Assembly: GCA_963921825.1 (NCBI GenBank)
Contig: OY997591.1
Location: 30,773,825 to 30,837,824 of the forward strand
Direction: 5' to 3'
From: Erodium maritimum
Lineage: Eukaryota; Streptophyta; Magnoliopsida; Geraniales; Geraniaceae
DNA length: 64,000 nt
In this document: piece by piece, positions 10,203-21,885 of the stretch
Position numbering within the stretch: the stretch's first letter is position 1
How the letters are laid out: each line of letters begins with the position of its first letter
Made by a program: the position numbers and the translations under genes
The notes under the pieces: model-generated
The model's database searches: none
Told to the model about the DNA's origin: nothing
Seen by the model: the letters and a program-made list of their open reading frames with translations, nothing else

Positions 10203-13200
10203 ATGAAGAAGAAGGTTGCTGAATCTACAACATCCTGCAACAACGATACCGAATCAGGTAATTTGAGAATATAGTGTTTGTAGTTTGCGGATTTTTACAG
10301 TTGCTATGTTTTCAGAGTGTTTATGTTACGCTTTTAGAGTACAACATTTCAATTCATATATGAAATTATTGAATTATAAGATGTTTTTGCTCTACTTTTG
10401 AGGATAACCAAGTTGTTGGTTGAGGTTATGAGTTTTCTGTTTTGCGAATATATATTATCTAGTTTGCGGGTACTGTTTTTCTGTTTTGCGAATAGTCAAT
10501 TCTTGGTTTGAGAAACTGGTTTTTGCTTGTTTTAGAATATGCAATATGTTGGTTGAGGGTAAGGATTATATGTTTTGCGGATATACGCACCCTGGTTTGA
10601 GAAATAATTGTTCCCTGTTTGAGATATGCAATATCTGGGTGTGAGGTTATTGATTGACTGTTTGCGAATATGTTGTATCTAGTTTGCGGGTACTGAATAT
10701 CTGTTTTGCGTATATATGGACCCTGGTTTGAGAAACAGTTTTCCCTGTTTGAGAATACGCAATATCCTCTTTGATGTTTTTTTTATATTGTCTGTTTTGC
10801 TGATATGCAAACCCTTGTTTGCTAATTATAGATAAAACTCCGGATACACTACGCCCTTTTCTTTTAATGGATAGGCCATCCACAGAGGCTGATGTTGGTG
10901 AAGGAAATGTGTCTCTTGCTAATATGTTGAAGAAGCAGAAGTCTATTATGAAAAAAAAGATAAACAAATATTTTCAAATAAAAAGAAGAAGATAGCTGAG
11001 ATTCATGAATCTCTTGATGGAGGAAGTTCTGTTGTAGATGTCCCACCTGCTAAAGCCGGAAAGAAGAGAGGTGGAGTATTAGCTGTTGAGAAGAAGAATG
11101 TTAAGCGCACCAAGGGTTGTAAGTCCGATAGATTTGTTCGGATATCTGATAAGTTTGACGTTGCTGATGGTTTGAAAACCAGGTCATCGCCAAAGAGATT
11201 GGTTGAGCTGGTGGAGAGTTTGAATAAACATCAACATGAAGTAGTGTGTGAAATTGGGTTTGGGCACATTCTTCCTTTTACTGTGAAGATCATTCCAAGC
11301 AGGATTGGATACTACCTGGTGGGTATGTATAACCACCTTAGCTCATCATTGGTTTTGCCCGATGTGAAATTGCGTATCACAGAAAAGGAAGTGCATGATA
11401 CTTTGGGGATTCCAAATGGTGAGCAAGACGTTATAGTTGATCGTTGGGGTGCACTGTTGACTGATGAGCTTAAATTGTGGCAGCGGCAGTTCAATACAAA
11501 AGACAAAGGCGATATGTAGCGTCTTATCACCAGCAAGCACTTGGTTGATCAAATGAAGATGCAAGTTGAAGGTGGAGATGATTTCAAAAGGAACATTATG
11601 ATGTTGTTTGTCACTTGCATGATTGATTCCGGGACTGACGGTTATGTGAACCAGTCATGCTTCCGATCCATTGTTGATGTATCCCACATACAAGACCAAT
11701 CACTTTCTTGTTGGTAAGTTTGTTTTTCATTTTAACGTGTTGCATTTTATATTTAATAAACTGTTATGTAGTAGTCATGTGACATGTCATTTTCTTTGAA
11801 CGATGCAGTTGTTTTATCTTGATCGGGTTGAAGTCAGCACGTGTGAGGTTCCTAGGGCGTGGCCCTCTTTGATTGGATGGAACACCGCATTGGTGAATAG
11901 AAGAGTCGGTGATGAATTAGAGTGTGATGCATTTGGAATGTGTCACATATGGTTGGAGGGTCCTCCTCGTGTTAGGGAGGAAGAGAGTGTTGCTCAGCAT
12001 CCACCCTCTAACGTAAATAGAGATAATGAAAGGGATGATAGAAATGGAGGAGATCCACCGGCCCCGAATATCCCCCCGTTTCATAGTGAAAGGGGTTCTG
12101 CAGAGGTATTCTATTATTTAATTTAGTTTTTGGGGGGAATTATGTTTTTCAAATATACAGTTCTTGTTTTGAATATATCCAGCATGTGATATGTGTGTAT
12201 GTTTATTGTATGTAAATATGCACATTTTGGTTTGCAGATGTGTTTTGTATTTGATGCATGCCCTGTTTTTATTTGTTTGCATTTAATCACATTAGCATGC
12301 TTCTTTTTATTCTATTCAGAGGATTGCAGAAAGGTTTCGATTAGCGGGGACTAAGGTTGCATAATGTTTTATGGAGTGGCATCAGTTGTTGGTTGAAGGG
12401 CATATCGCCGACCCAAATGCTGAATGTTTCAGGGTAATGTCAACCTTGTTTGATGATTTGACTGGGAATAAAAAACCCGAAGATGTCATTCCAGAGACAC
12501 AAGGTGTGTTGTTGTCACAAGATTCATGGTTTAATCTACCCGAGGTTATGGAGACCATTGAGAAATTGATTGAAACAACAACATGGATTGAATTTGAAAC
12601 TACCCGGGCTCTGGTAATGTTATTACTAAGGGGGACTTTAATTCTTTCAAATCCAACACATGGATTGAATTTGAAACTATTAATGGATGATGTCACTATC
12701 TGAATCATCTGGAAACGATCAAGAGTGATTCATCACCTAACCGGTTCTTCTTTGCAGCTTCTCTTAGTGTAAGCATAGTTTGCACATTTGTTTGGTTGAT
12801 TACGTTTATAGTTTGAATTATTTTATTATGTTTTGTTATTTATATGTTTATTTTGTAGGTTTCGCTTTCTGAACATAAAAATGATGAAAATTTTTACGGT
12901 TATTTTAACTTTGAAACATCTGAGTTCCCTTCTTTTTCATGGAAGAAGTTGGACTTGGTAAGTATAATAGATGAGTTGGTTCAATTGGTTTGAGAATATG
13001 GCACGCGTGGTTTGCTGATATAGTAGTTAATGCTTGTATTTTATAAAACATGTTTTCATGGTTGTTTTTAAGAGCAATCACTACACGCTTATATGCATCG
13101 ATATGAAGAAGGGAAATATCGAAATTATTGACAATGTCAAAGGAACGGTTGGTGACAATCTTCGTTATGCAGGTATTCAGTATAGATTGTTACGTATTCT

Positions 13201-13693
13201 TCTTCATTGACTATGTGTGTGATTACTGTCTATCTATTGATTTCTGTTTTTACTTATTTTTGCGGGGTGATTTTTGTGTTGTATAGCGGTCTAAAATTTG
13301 CAAGGTCATATCGAAAACTGATAAAGCTCTAGCAGAGAAAATTTTCAGAGGCAAGATTGATCGTCTCTATGTACCATAAGAATCTAACGACAATCATATG
13401 GATTGCGGGGTGTATGCTATGTGGCACATGGAATCGTATCTTGGTAATGGGAATTAGGCAGGGGAGTTGGCCGTTAATAATGTAAGTTAAACCAACAATT
13501 TTTGCTTTATAAGTATACAACAATGAGTATAGATTTTGATCTTTAAATTTTGGTTTTGTAGGCTTCACAAATGGAATTATTGAGGAACAACTTCCTCTTT
13601 AAGTTGGTGACATTTGAGAAAAACATCATGTGGAGAGAAATTGAGGAGAATATCAAAGATCATTTCAAGAAGATGAAGATGAAATTACCATGA
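10203..13693 (+). pseudogene. Ulp1-like (C48) cysteine protease gene of the MULE type, decayed
   Basis: The predicted exons read as an N-terminal Lys-rich tail, a DUF1985-like domain (11172-11713), a linker (11808-12700) and a C48 catalytic domain (12859-13480). Visible catalytic motifs: NHYTLICID with the His codon at 13079-13081, an IEIIDN acidic segment shortly after, and MDCGVYAMWHMES with the Cys codon at 13404-13406. Splice sites look real: for example a donor at 11714 with an acceptor near 11807, and a donor at 12958 with an acceptor at 13072. The last exon ends in TGA at 13691-13693. In-frame stops in the DUF1985 exon (TAG at 11517), in the linker (TAA near 12361) and just before the Cys motif show it is no longer functional. 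Ulp1 enzymes normally remove SUMO. Those carried by MULEs are of unknown substrate. A host origin cannot be excluded. Confidence 0.7.
10260..10830 (+). repeat. Degenerate intronic repeat with TTTGCG / TTTGAGAA phrases
   Basis: The first intron of the Ulp1 gene repeats short phrases such as GTTTTGCGAATATA, CTAGTTTGCGGGTACTG and CCTGGTTTGAGAAA, with a loose larger period near 230 bases. Two long copies start near 10430 and 10650. They are imperfect, so this is an old tandem duplication. Confidence 0.6.
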
Positions 13694-13707
13694 TTAGTCT
13701 GTTACCG

Positions 13708-14375
13708 TGATCCCTCCTCGAATGCGAGCCTTTCAATGCCGTCAGACAATTCTTCCACTCCCAATGGATGCATTCAAGACTACACAACATCCCGGAAAAT
13801 CCATGTGCTTCATTCATCCCTAAAATATAATTCATATCAGCTTGTGTTGGCTCACATTGATACGTCGAGCCAAAGATAGTAATAAAAACCTTACAAAATT
13901 TTAACATGCGCTCTAGAGCCGTGCTTTCACCAATTCTCAGATACTCGTCTATGCCATCGGCTGCAATTCCATAACATAATTGCCTAATACCGTACTACAT
14001 TTCTTATGCGTAGATAATGACACCTCACCCAAAGCGTTCAGTCATTTCCTGAAGTATGCATCTTTATCCTCCAACTCACGGACAATACGGGTGAACACAT
14101 CCTTCGATATTCGGAAACAACGACGAAATTGCATTTGAGTATAAACGGGGTGATTATTGAAATAATCACGCATTAAACGTTTTTTGGCAGCAACCCGGTC
14201 ACTTGATTTAGTTTTTCTTCTTTTGTGGTTGTTCTGCGACCATGGTTTTGTCTAACAAACTCTGAACATCCTCACATGGATTGGTGATGCAACATTCGAT
14301 TGCACGTTCCAACATTCGATCGAGCCTTCGTTCGTTCGCAAGGAGCTCTCTTCTTGCATCAGAATTGCTCGCCAT
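13708..14375 (-). pseudogene. PIF/Harbinger transposase, N-terminal two thirds, broken
   Basis: Start MASNSDARRE at 14375. Downstream, YTQMQF-like wording (present as LYSNA), then GIRQLCYGIAADGIDEYLRIGEST, and finally GFSGMLCSLECIHWEWKNC at about 13730-13800. Plant PIF transposases read SIDCMHWEWKNCP there, so the first catalytic Asp appears as Glu. Homology stops near 13710, before the second and third acidic residues. Several in-frame stops and shifts separate the pieces. The DDE nuclease would catalyse cut-and-paste transposition; this copy cannot. Confidence 0.7.
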
Positions 14376-14708
14376 TTCGTAAAAAAATGTAGAGAATACA
14401 AGATTTTGGGTTTGGAAGAGTTGGAAATGGAAGTTGTGATTTTTTTTTATGTTACACATGAATTTATCCAAAATTTGGGTCAAGTTTAGCAATTAATTTT
14501 GTTTTCTTCAAAATAAAAATTTATTTGTTGAAAGGTCAACTATTGGTTAATAGGCATATAGTCGTTGGTGTCGATGGATACAGTTGTCGGTTAGTTTACC
14601 ACGCTGTTATCCGCCAACTCTTATCCACTGGCGTTTCCTTTTTTTCGTCGACGTTTCGACTCTAACAACACATATCGGTCAACGACCTGTCCACGATTGG
14701 AGATGTTC
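13708..14708 (-). mobile_element. PIF/Harbinger relic with truncated transposase
   Basis: The right terminus on the minus strand reads GAACATCTCCAATCGTGG, a Harbinger-like end, next to a TTA at 14709-14711. The minus-strand open pieces show the plant PIF transposase (Plant_tran / HARBI1 type). The 3' part of the transposase and the other terminus are missing where the sequence meets the Ulp1 gene at about 13700. Confidence 0.65.
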
Positions 14709-14728
14709 TTAGAGCACTCACATCCCAA

Positions 14729-17700
14729 TGTTGGGTCTCGAGGTAGGGTGGAGATGAACCAACTCGCAGCGGAAAATTAATGAAAACCAAGAGACGATTA
14801 AAACCATGAAACAACTAACAAAGAATGGATTCACAAGAGAAAAATTCAGCACTATTTCTTCCCAAAACAAGAACACCGGGTAACGAATGATTGGTTTGAG
14901 TCTCCAAGACGCCTACGTATCCACATGAGAATCAAAGACACGTAGTTCTTCTCTTTGAGGACTCAAGAGCACAAAAATAGAGGTGGGAGCTTGCCTTGGC
15001 CGAAATTGCAAGGGAGAAGAGGGAGAAGTTATGTTTCCTATTCTTGTCTTGTGTTTGTTATGTTGAAAAAAGATGACTTAAACATAACAAACTCTATCAA
15101 CTTGTCAAACTAAAAGCATGGGACAACTATGGTGACAAGTAAGGTGCAAATAGGACAAAGTATGGCTAGACAAGATGGGGTTAGGTGGTGAATCACCAAC
15201 ACCTTAATCCTTGTCTTGCTTACTTAGTACTAATTAATCAAGACTTGATTAATTAGTTTCATAGGCCTTTGTTGTATGAGCCTCTCATGGGCCTCTTGGA
15301 ACATGGCCCGTGACCATTCCCAACGAGGTCCCGTGACGTGCTCATCGCCTCCAAGCCTTTCATACCTAAATGTTCAACATTATCCGATGTGATCAATCCC
15401 AAGACTCCAAGCCTTGTCTCGATCTGTAAAGTCATATTCACTTACGGGTACATGACCCAAAACCCAGTTTTGGACATGTCTCTAGACAACTCCATTTTGG
15501 CCATTCTTCATAAAAGTGTCAATGAGTTTCACCCTCCGGTGTGACCCTTATGTTTATGCATGTCAGTAAATCAACGTAAAATCTCATTTTACTTGATCCT
15601 ATTTAAGTGTCAACTAACGTGACTTTAGTATTGCCTGACACTACATAACGAATCGACCCTGTCGATTCTAACCTCTCCGTCGTCCCTGTCATTATCCTTT
15701 TATCTCCAATATCCTGATTGAGATAAAGCATAGAGCCGTCATCCTTATTATTCTCAATCACTGTTCCTTGATATGTGAGATGACTGAATATATGATACCA
15801 AGTATCATGTGCATGGCCATGCTATTCTTTCAGTCACTCTCGATCAAGCGACCGAGAACCGATATCTTTCCCATACTGTAGTATGAGGGATAAATCCCTT
15901 AGCCGTCTTTCGTGTGACATGCAGTCCGTCCCCAATCCAATCCTGGCCGTTATGGAAGCCCTATTACGGACAACGCTAGGCTCAGTTCAAACTCAGTTGT
16001 TTATTGCATAGCGATCACAACGACTCCTTGGTCTAAGGATACATGACAAGCTACGACAATGAATATGTTCATGACTTGATCTATGGCACATATTCATGTC
16101 AGGTCGTCCAATATCATGTCCCACATGATATCTATGATCATACTCCGGAATCCCATTCCAATGACTAACAGAATGTAAGCCATAAAGAGCCATCTTTCAT
16201 ACTAGTCGCTTCTAGTGAAGCTTTGTTGACTAAGGACCCATCGAGTGTGATCTATCTCGATCTATGGTTCTACTCGGATTGTGGGCATAGATCAGAGCAC
16301 ACATCGATATATTACTCCAACACATAAGTAATGTAAAGCCGCTTTAATTTTATTGCTAACGATGATATATACCTTTGGACATTTAGGATTGAACTACGGG
16401 CACTAAAACTAACAATCTCCCACTTGCCTAGTTTCAATCGAAACTCCAATATGTCCCCCATCGACTTTACATGTTTAACATGTTTAGGCAGCAATACTGC
16501 CTTAGTCAAAGGGTTGGTTATGTTATCATCTATTGCAATATAGGTTATCTTCACTTCACCTCGGTTCAGTATTTCAGTATCTTGACTTCACCTCGGTTCA
16601 CTTCACCTCTGTACGTCGTAGTACATGTTTTTATTTGTTATGCGATCTGGGCTTTTAGCTTGCGCAATGGACCTTGTGTTGTCGCAAAATGGATTCACCG
16701 GGCTAGATGGGTTTTTAATTACACCCAACCCTGCCGTGAATTTCCAAATCCACATAGCCTCCTTAGCTGCCTCTACAACATCCATGTACTTGGCCTCTAT
16801 CATAGATTCAGCGACAATATCTTTCTTTACGCTCTCCCAGCTAAAAGCTCTGTCATTCAGCGTAAACATATGTCCTGATTAACTTCTAAAGTCATCTGGA
16901 TCCGTCTGGAAAACTAGCGTCTACTTATCCTTCGACGACTAGTTCAACATCATCTATCCCCAAGGCTTAGACTGATGTCTACTAGTACAACAAAAGGCTT
17001 ATGAGACGCCCGGTCTCTTACATTTCATGGTATATATGATCGATCCTGCCCCCAGGCGTATGGGACTCGCATAATCCTTTTCGGCTCATCAGGTGTCTTA
17101 GGACTCTGAGTCTTGCTGAGATGAATGCCATGACTAGCGGGTAAGAATCATTTTTTTGAATCGAGCATTAAGAACCCACTTAATGCCTTGTTCACATAGG
17201 TGCTATGACTTAATCCCAAGACCCTCTTGGTACGATCTCTATATATCTTAATCCCTAAGATATAAGGAGCATCACCTAAGTCCTCTATTGCGAAACACTT
17301 CCTCAACAAAGCTTTTAGTCTCGTGCAAGGTTGGGATGTCGTTTCCAATGAGCACCAGAAAGGAAATCTTTCTCCCACTAGCCTTCTTACAAACTCAAGG
17401 GTCATCCTCGTTCTTGATGAAGCCAAATCTAATTACCGCTCCATCAAAATGAACGTTCCAACTTCGAGAAGCTTGTTTCAATCCACAAATGGATTTGAAC
17501 AACTTATATATCTATCCCTTTATTACTCGGATCGTCAAAACCTTCGGGCTGAGACATACAAACGTCCTCAGTCAAATTCTCATTTAAAAGAGGTTTTGAG
17601 ATCCACTTTCCATATCTCGTAATCAAGATACGAGACTATGTCAAGAAGAATCTGGATAGATTTGACCATGACCATTGGTGAGAAGGTTTCCTCACAGTCA

Positions 17701-18497
17701 ATCCGTTGGATCTTCCTATAACCTTTCGCAACCAGTTGGGCCTTGTAGGTCCGAGGGTTGCCGTCCATGTCCATCTTCACCTTGAAGATCCATTTGCATC
17801 CAATGGTCCTCAAACCATTGATGGGATCAACCAGTTCCCAGACTTGGTTGTCCGACATGGATTGCATTCCCTCCCTCATGGCTCCCAGTCATAACTCGCA
17901 GTCGGGCCCATCCACGACTTCCTAAAAGGTGGATGGATCATTGTGATCCACCATGACTTCATTATCACCTCCGGATACCATATCTTGGAGGTGGACGACT
18001 GATTCTTTCAGATCGCCTTGGACCTTCCGGAATTGTAATAGGAATTGGTTCTTACTCTACGACCATCTCTAGCTCCCTTTCTACTGGGTTGTCAATTGGT
18101 TTAGACGGATCTATACCATCCTGAATTTCTTCGAGATGCACAGTCCTCCCAATGACGTCTTTGGAAATAAAACTCCTTTTTCATAAAGACCTCACCCCAA
18201 GCGACGAACACTATGTTCTCACTTGGTTTGTAGAAGTAGTATCCCCTTGTTGCTTTGGGATACCCCACGAAGGTGCATATCTCAAATCTTGGTTCGAGCT
18301 TAGTCGAAACCAAATGTTTCACATAAGCCTCGCAACCACAAATCTTTAGGAAGGACAAAAAGGCATATTCCCATGCAATTTCTAAAATGGTGTCCCGTCC
18401 ACAGCCTTCGTCGAAGCCCGATTCACTATGAATGCGGTCGTCTCTAGAGCATAACCCCAGAAAGAGATTGAGAGATCAATACAACTAATCCTGGATC
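14729..18497 (-). mobile_element. 5'-truncated Angela-like Copia element (copy B)
   Basis: The 3' LTR lies at 14729-16414 (1686 bp), followed on the minus strand by the polypurine tract next to 16415, RNase H at about 16600-16870, reverse transcriptase at about 17150-17940 and the integrase C-terminal region at about 18100-18480. It is closely related to the element at 22914-31375. Homology stops near 18497 with no LTR, so the 5' half is gone and no target-site duplication can be paired. Broken, with several lesions. Confidence 0.85.
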
Positions 18498-19262
18498 AGT
18501 CCAAAAAGCGTGCGAGTCGCGACTCACAAAAAGCGAGTCGCGACTCATAATTGTGGTTCGATGATTCAACAGTCGTGGCCATCCAACCAAAACGTGCCAC
18601 GTGACTTTTATAAAATCCGATTTTGTGTATACAGTGTCCAAAATTTAAAAATTTATAATCATAAGATTCATATTGTTTTAAATAATTTATTTAATATCTT
18701 TGACCACAAAAAAAACATTGATTTATACTTCGAATCGAAAAACGAATAAAAACCCAATATTCTTTCAAATCATGATTCATATATGATCTTTATACTGTGA
18801 TTTACAGTTTAATTTAAAGAATTAAGTCATAATTCATCATAATCACTCCATGATCTTTAAATTGTGATCCCCACTATACATGCTCTTAATAGAGTTTCTT
18901 ACCATTACAACCAGTGGCGTGGTAGAATGAGTTTGTATTATTCTGTTTGATTCTTTTATAGATAATGTTTTGGTGGTAGAGATGTGGATGGAGTTATTAA
19001 AGTAGGACATAGGACTATAATAAGTGTATTATATTTTAAAGTGAGGGATTAGTCAAAGTAGAATTAGTCAAAATTGTGCAAAATAAACGAGCCATTTTGC
19101 GGCCACCCACATTTTAGGTGTGACTTTATTTTAATAATTTCCTTGTCTTTGCCGGCTCCTTACTTTTCCTCCGCCTACTATTTTTAAATAAACAGTTCTA
19201 AAGCCTAAAGCTCGAGCTTTGACCATATTAGTGCATGCACAAAAAAGGGGATGCACATGCCG
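18498..19262. other. AT-rich spacer with a duplicated palindrome
   Basis: At 18511-18547 the palindrome GAGTCGCGACTC occurs twice within 40 bases, just outside the truncation point of copy B. The rest is AT-rich and I recognise nothing in it. Confidence 0.4.
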
Positions 19263-19270
19263 CCAGCAAC

Positions 19271-20014
19271 TAGGGATGGCAACGGCGCGGGTTCGGGCGG
19301 GGACCCCTTGCCCCGTCTCCGTCCCGTTCACTTGTTCCACGCTCCGTCTCCGTCCCGTTCACTTGCTCCACGTTTCGTCCCCGTCCCATCCCCGGATTGA
19401 CCCCGAGTTGACCGCGCCCCGAGAATGCCCTGTCGGGTTCGGGATTCCCCGCCCCGCCCCGTTTTTAGGGGTTGTATTTAAAAGAAAGATTAATTCTTTT
19501 ACAAAACATTAATTTACTACCTAGTGATTTATGATAAATTAACAATTATAAACGCTGTTTTAAGGGTACTTATACTAAACTTTTGTTGTTTTTGTTTAGT
19601 AGAATGTAATTTTTCTTTTAAAACTATTTACATTTTTTAAATATTTATTAGGTAATATTTGTTGTTCATATTTATATCTATATAATATATTATGGGATAA
19701 ATATATTTATTACACAAACAAACTAAAACCACAAGTTTATGTTAGTTGAGTTGGTAAAGTAATTTGACTACTAGCAAGAGGTTTATAGTTCGAATCCCCC
19801 AACCAAAATTTTTTCAGTAATATATGAAAGGAATAATATAATCGGGGCGGTTCGGGGCGGTGAGTACCATCCCCAGCCCCGCCCCGACCCCGGTCAACAT
19901 CCCCGGTCAATGCCCCGTTCCCCGTCCCGATAATGAAAATCTCCGCCCTGAACCCGCCCCGATTGGGTCGGGGCCGGGGATCCCAGTCGGGGTCGGGTTA
20001 TTTTGCCATACCTA
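19271..20014. mobile_element. Non-autonomous hAT-type element with 8-bp TSD
   Basis: Termini TAGGGATGGCAA and TTGCCATACCTA are inverted repeats with one mismatch. The 8-bp direct repeat CCAGCAAC flanks it (19263-19270 and 20015-20022), the size used by hAT elements. Both subterminal regions are rich in CGGGG and CCCCG, and the middle is AT-rich. It is 744 bp with no transposase. Confidence 0.85.
19743..19796 (+). repeat. SINE-like tRNA-derived head inside the hAT element
   Basis: TAGTTGAGTTGG at 19743-19754 fits a Pol III A box, and GTTCGAATC at 19788-19796 fits a B box, at tRNA-like spacing. There is no full cloverleaf or clear tail. It may be a SINE head inserted in the MITE or a tRNA relic. 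Confidence 0.5.
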
Positions 20015-20139
20015 CCAGCAACCCTCGGCCGCTATAGGCCTCTTTACCGTTATACGCATGAAATTTAAATCAAATTTTTTTCTGGTACAAAATTTAATTG
20101 TGTTTCAATTCTGACTTGAGCATCTCTAATCTCTTTTAT

Positions 20140-21870
20140 TCTTTTTTTTGATCGAAAGGTGCAGTTCTTATTACTTCAAAATGATTACATAAGCATACAT
20201 CGGGAAACAGGCTCCTCGACCATCAGGTCAATATTCATGAACATAGGTTCACTGATCTTGTTAATATCAGAGCCGTTATAGACAGTATTTGGATGCCTCG
20301 AGGGAAATTGAAGAAAGCGATGTCAGGGCCGTGCGTCATCCCCTCCCAGCGGGGCCTCTTCCACGCCTGTGATTAGACGCCCCACACCCATGTGGACGTC
20401 TCCTGCATCAGAGAGCCAACATGAGCACCCCTAGGGTCAGTACCTGAATCAGTCGAGGGACAAATAGCTCCATGTCCTCAGATGATCCCGTGTGCAAAAG
20501 AGCCCGGGGATACCGGGTAAAGAACCACAGGGTGGCCTATCCCGGGCCACTTGTTTGAACCTGGGGCCACTTGTTTTGAACCCGGGCAATGAAATGGCCT
20601 GACGCTGGCCACTTGTGTTGAACCCGAGTAGGGTACCCGGGGCCCAGATTAGGTACCGGGTCTAGTGTTACACCGGGTACCCTACTTCGAGGCAACTCGT
20701 TCTTAGGTATTAGATCTAGTGTCACCATACTGACACCCTTAAGAGTCCCTGATCGGAGCTCCCGACGACCACGGGTTGCACACGGGCGAGATCTCTGCAT
20801 CGGGGAATCTCGCAATGGAGCTCTTCGCGCCGACCAGCCGTCCCTCCGAGGCGTCCCCGTCCCAGGAACCATAGCAATTCCCACCCCACCTCGGGCGAAC
20901 TTTCCTCTACAGTGTGAGGCTCTAGGCTGTGCCCTCGAGGAGGCCCTTGTGGCCTCTTCTGATGCTGATTCCAACCCCGGGAGCGTAGCTCAACACTCAT
21001 ATTCAGGCCACCACAGTCGCACACCCAGCCCTTAAATCGAGCGGTCCAAGACCAGATCGAGGCAGCTGTCGAGTACACCGTCCCCACTCGAGTTCTCTTC
21101 CTCGCTAGCCGAAGAGTAGTATGCCACAGCGGCGAACCCCTAACCCTAGATGGCGTCGGGGTAGGATCGGGTAGGCCCCGAGTGGCGGATGAGGATGCTT
21201 TCCACGTGACTTAAGGCGTGGCCCACACGGATTAGGGTTCTGCCCATGCGGAGAAGACCTGAGGACTCTAGCTTGAATCGTCGAGATCCCCTAACACTCG
21301 AGTACTGCCGGCATGGAGTGGGAGCCGGAAGAATGAGGGGAAAGCCTGACAAGAAAGTCCCCGGTGAGCCCAGCAAATCTGACCCCGAAGTCCCCGAGCC
21401 CACCCACAGAATAGAGTGGGTAAAAACAGGGGCGCTCGGAGCACGGGAAGGCGGTGGCGAAAGGCCCATCGGACCAGCAGAGACAAGGGAGCTAGATGGA
21501 GTCGACATAGGAAGGGGATGATTCATGTCGATTTAGTTATGGTGTGTCAAGGTCTCCTTAAGAACGGGGGAAAGAGGCACCGGGATAGAAGGATCGAGTG
21601 AGACCCACGAAGAAGGCCGAGGTTCCACAGCAGGCGGAGTAAGAGATTCTGAGGTTGCAAGAGGGTTGTGAGAGGAGGAAGATGACGAGTGTTGGGGGAA
21701 GGCCACCCACTTCCATCCATAGATAAACTCCGCACCAGGTGTGGTCTGCGTGGTCATCTGGACAGGGATGGCGAACACGCGGACGACAAAGCTTCGTGTT
21801 CCAGGGGGCGCGGCAGCAAAAGCGACAGAAGATAACTCCGTAGCAGCATAATATGGCTAAGGCTAGGTTC
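20140..21870 (-). mobile_element. L1-like 3' end plus GC-rich segment of unknown coding value
   Basis: On the minus strand the sequence ends CTTTCGATC followed by a run of eight or more A (20140-20148 on the plus strand). The same style of end, CCGATC plus A-run, closes the L1 at 48810. Upstream on the minus strand is a GC-rich 1.3 kb stretch with long but Pro/Ser/Arg-rich open frames (for example 21146-21526). No reverse transcriptase or endonuclease is visible, so it is either a deleted L1 or an ORF1-derived non-autonomous copy. Confidence 0.4.
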
Positions 21871-21885
21871 AGCAAAATCTGAATT

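Larger units (their letters stand above)
9740..13700 (+). mobile_element. MULE-like element carrying an Ulp1 protease gene (extent approximate)
   Basis: A multi-exon Ulp1-type gene (10203-13693) is preceded by a GC-rich leader from about 9755, where the words GGTGCGAACC recur. Genes of this type ride in Kaonashi-class MULEs that often lack clear terminal inverted repeats. I found no 9-10 bp target-site duplication, so the element call is inferred from the cargo. The right side runs straight into a PIF/Harbinger relic. Confidence 0.45.

Noticed and set aside
19743-19800. A functional tRNA gene
   Set aside because: A and B boxes fit but no complete cloverleaf or acceptor stem could be formed by eye; called a SINE-like head instead.
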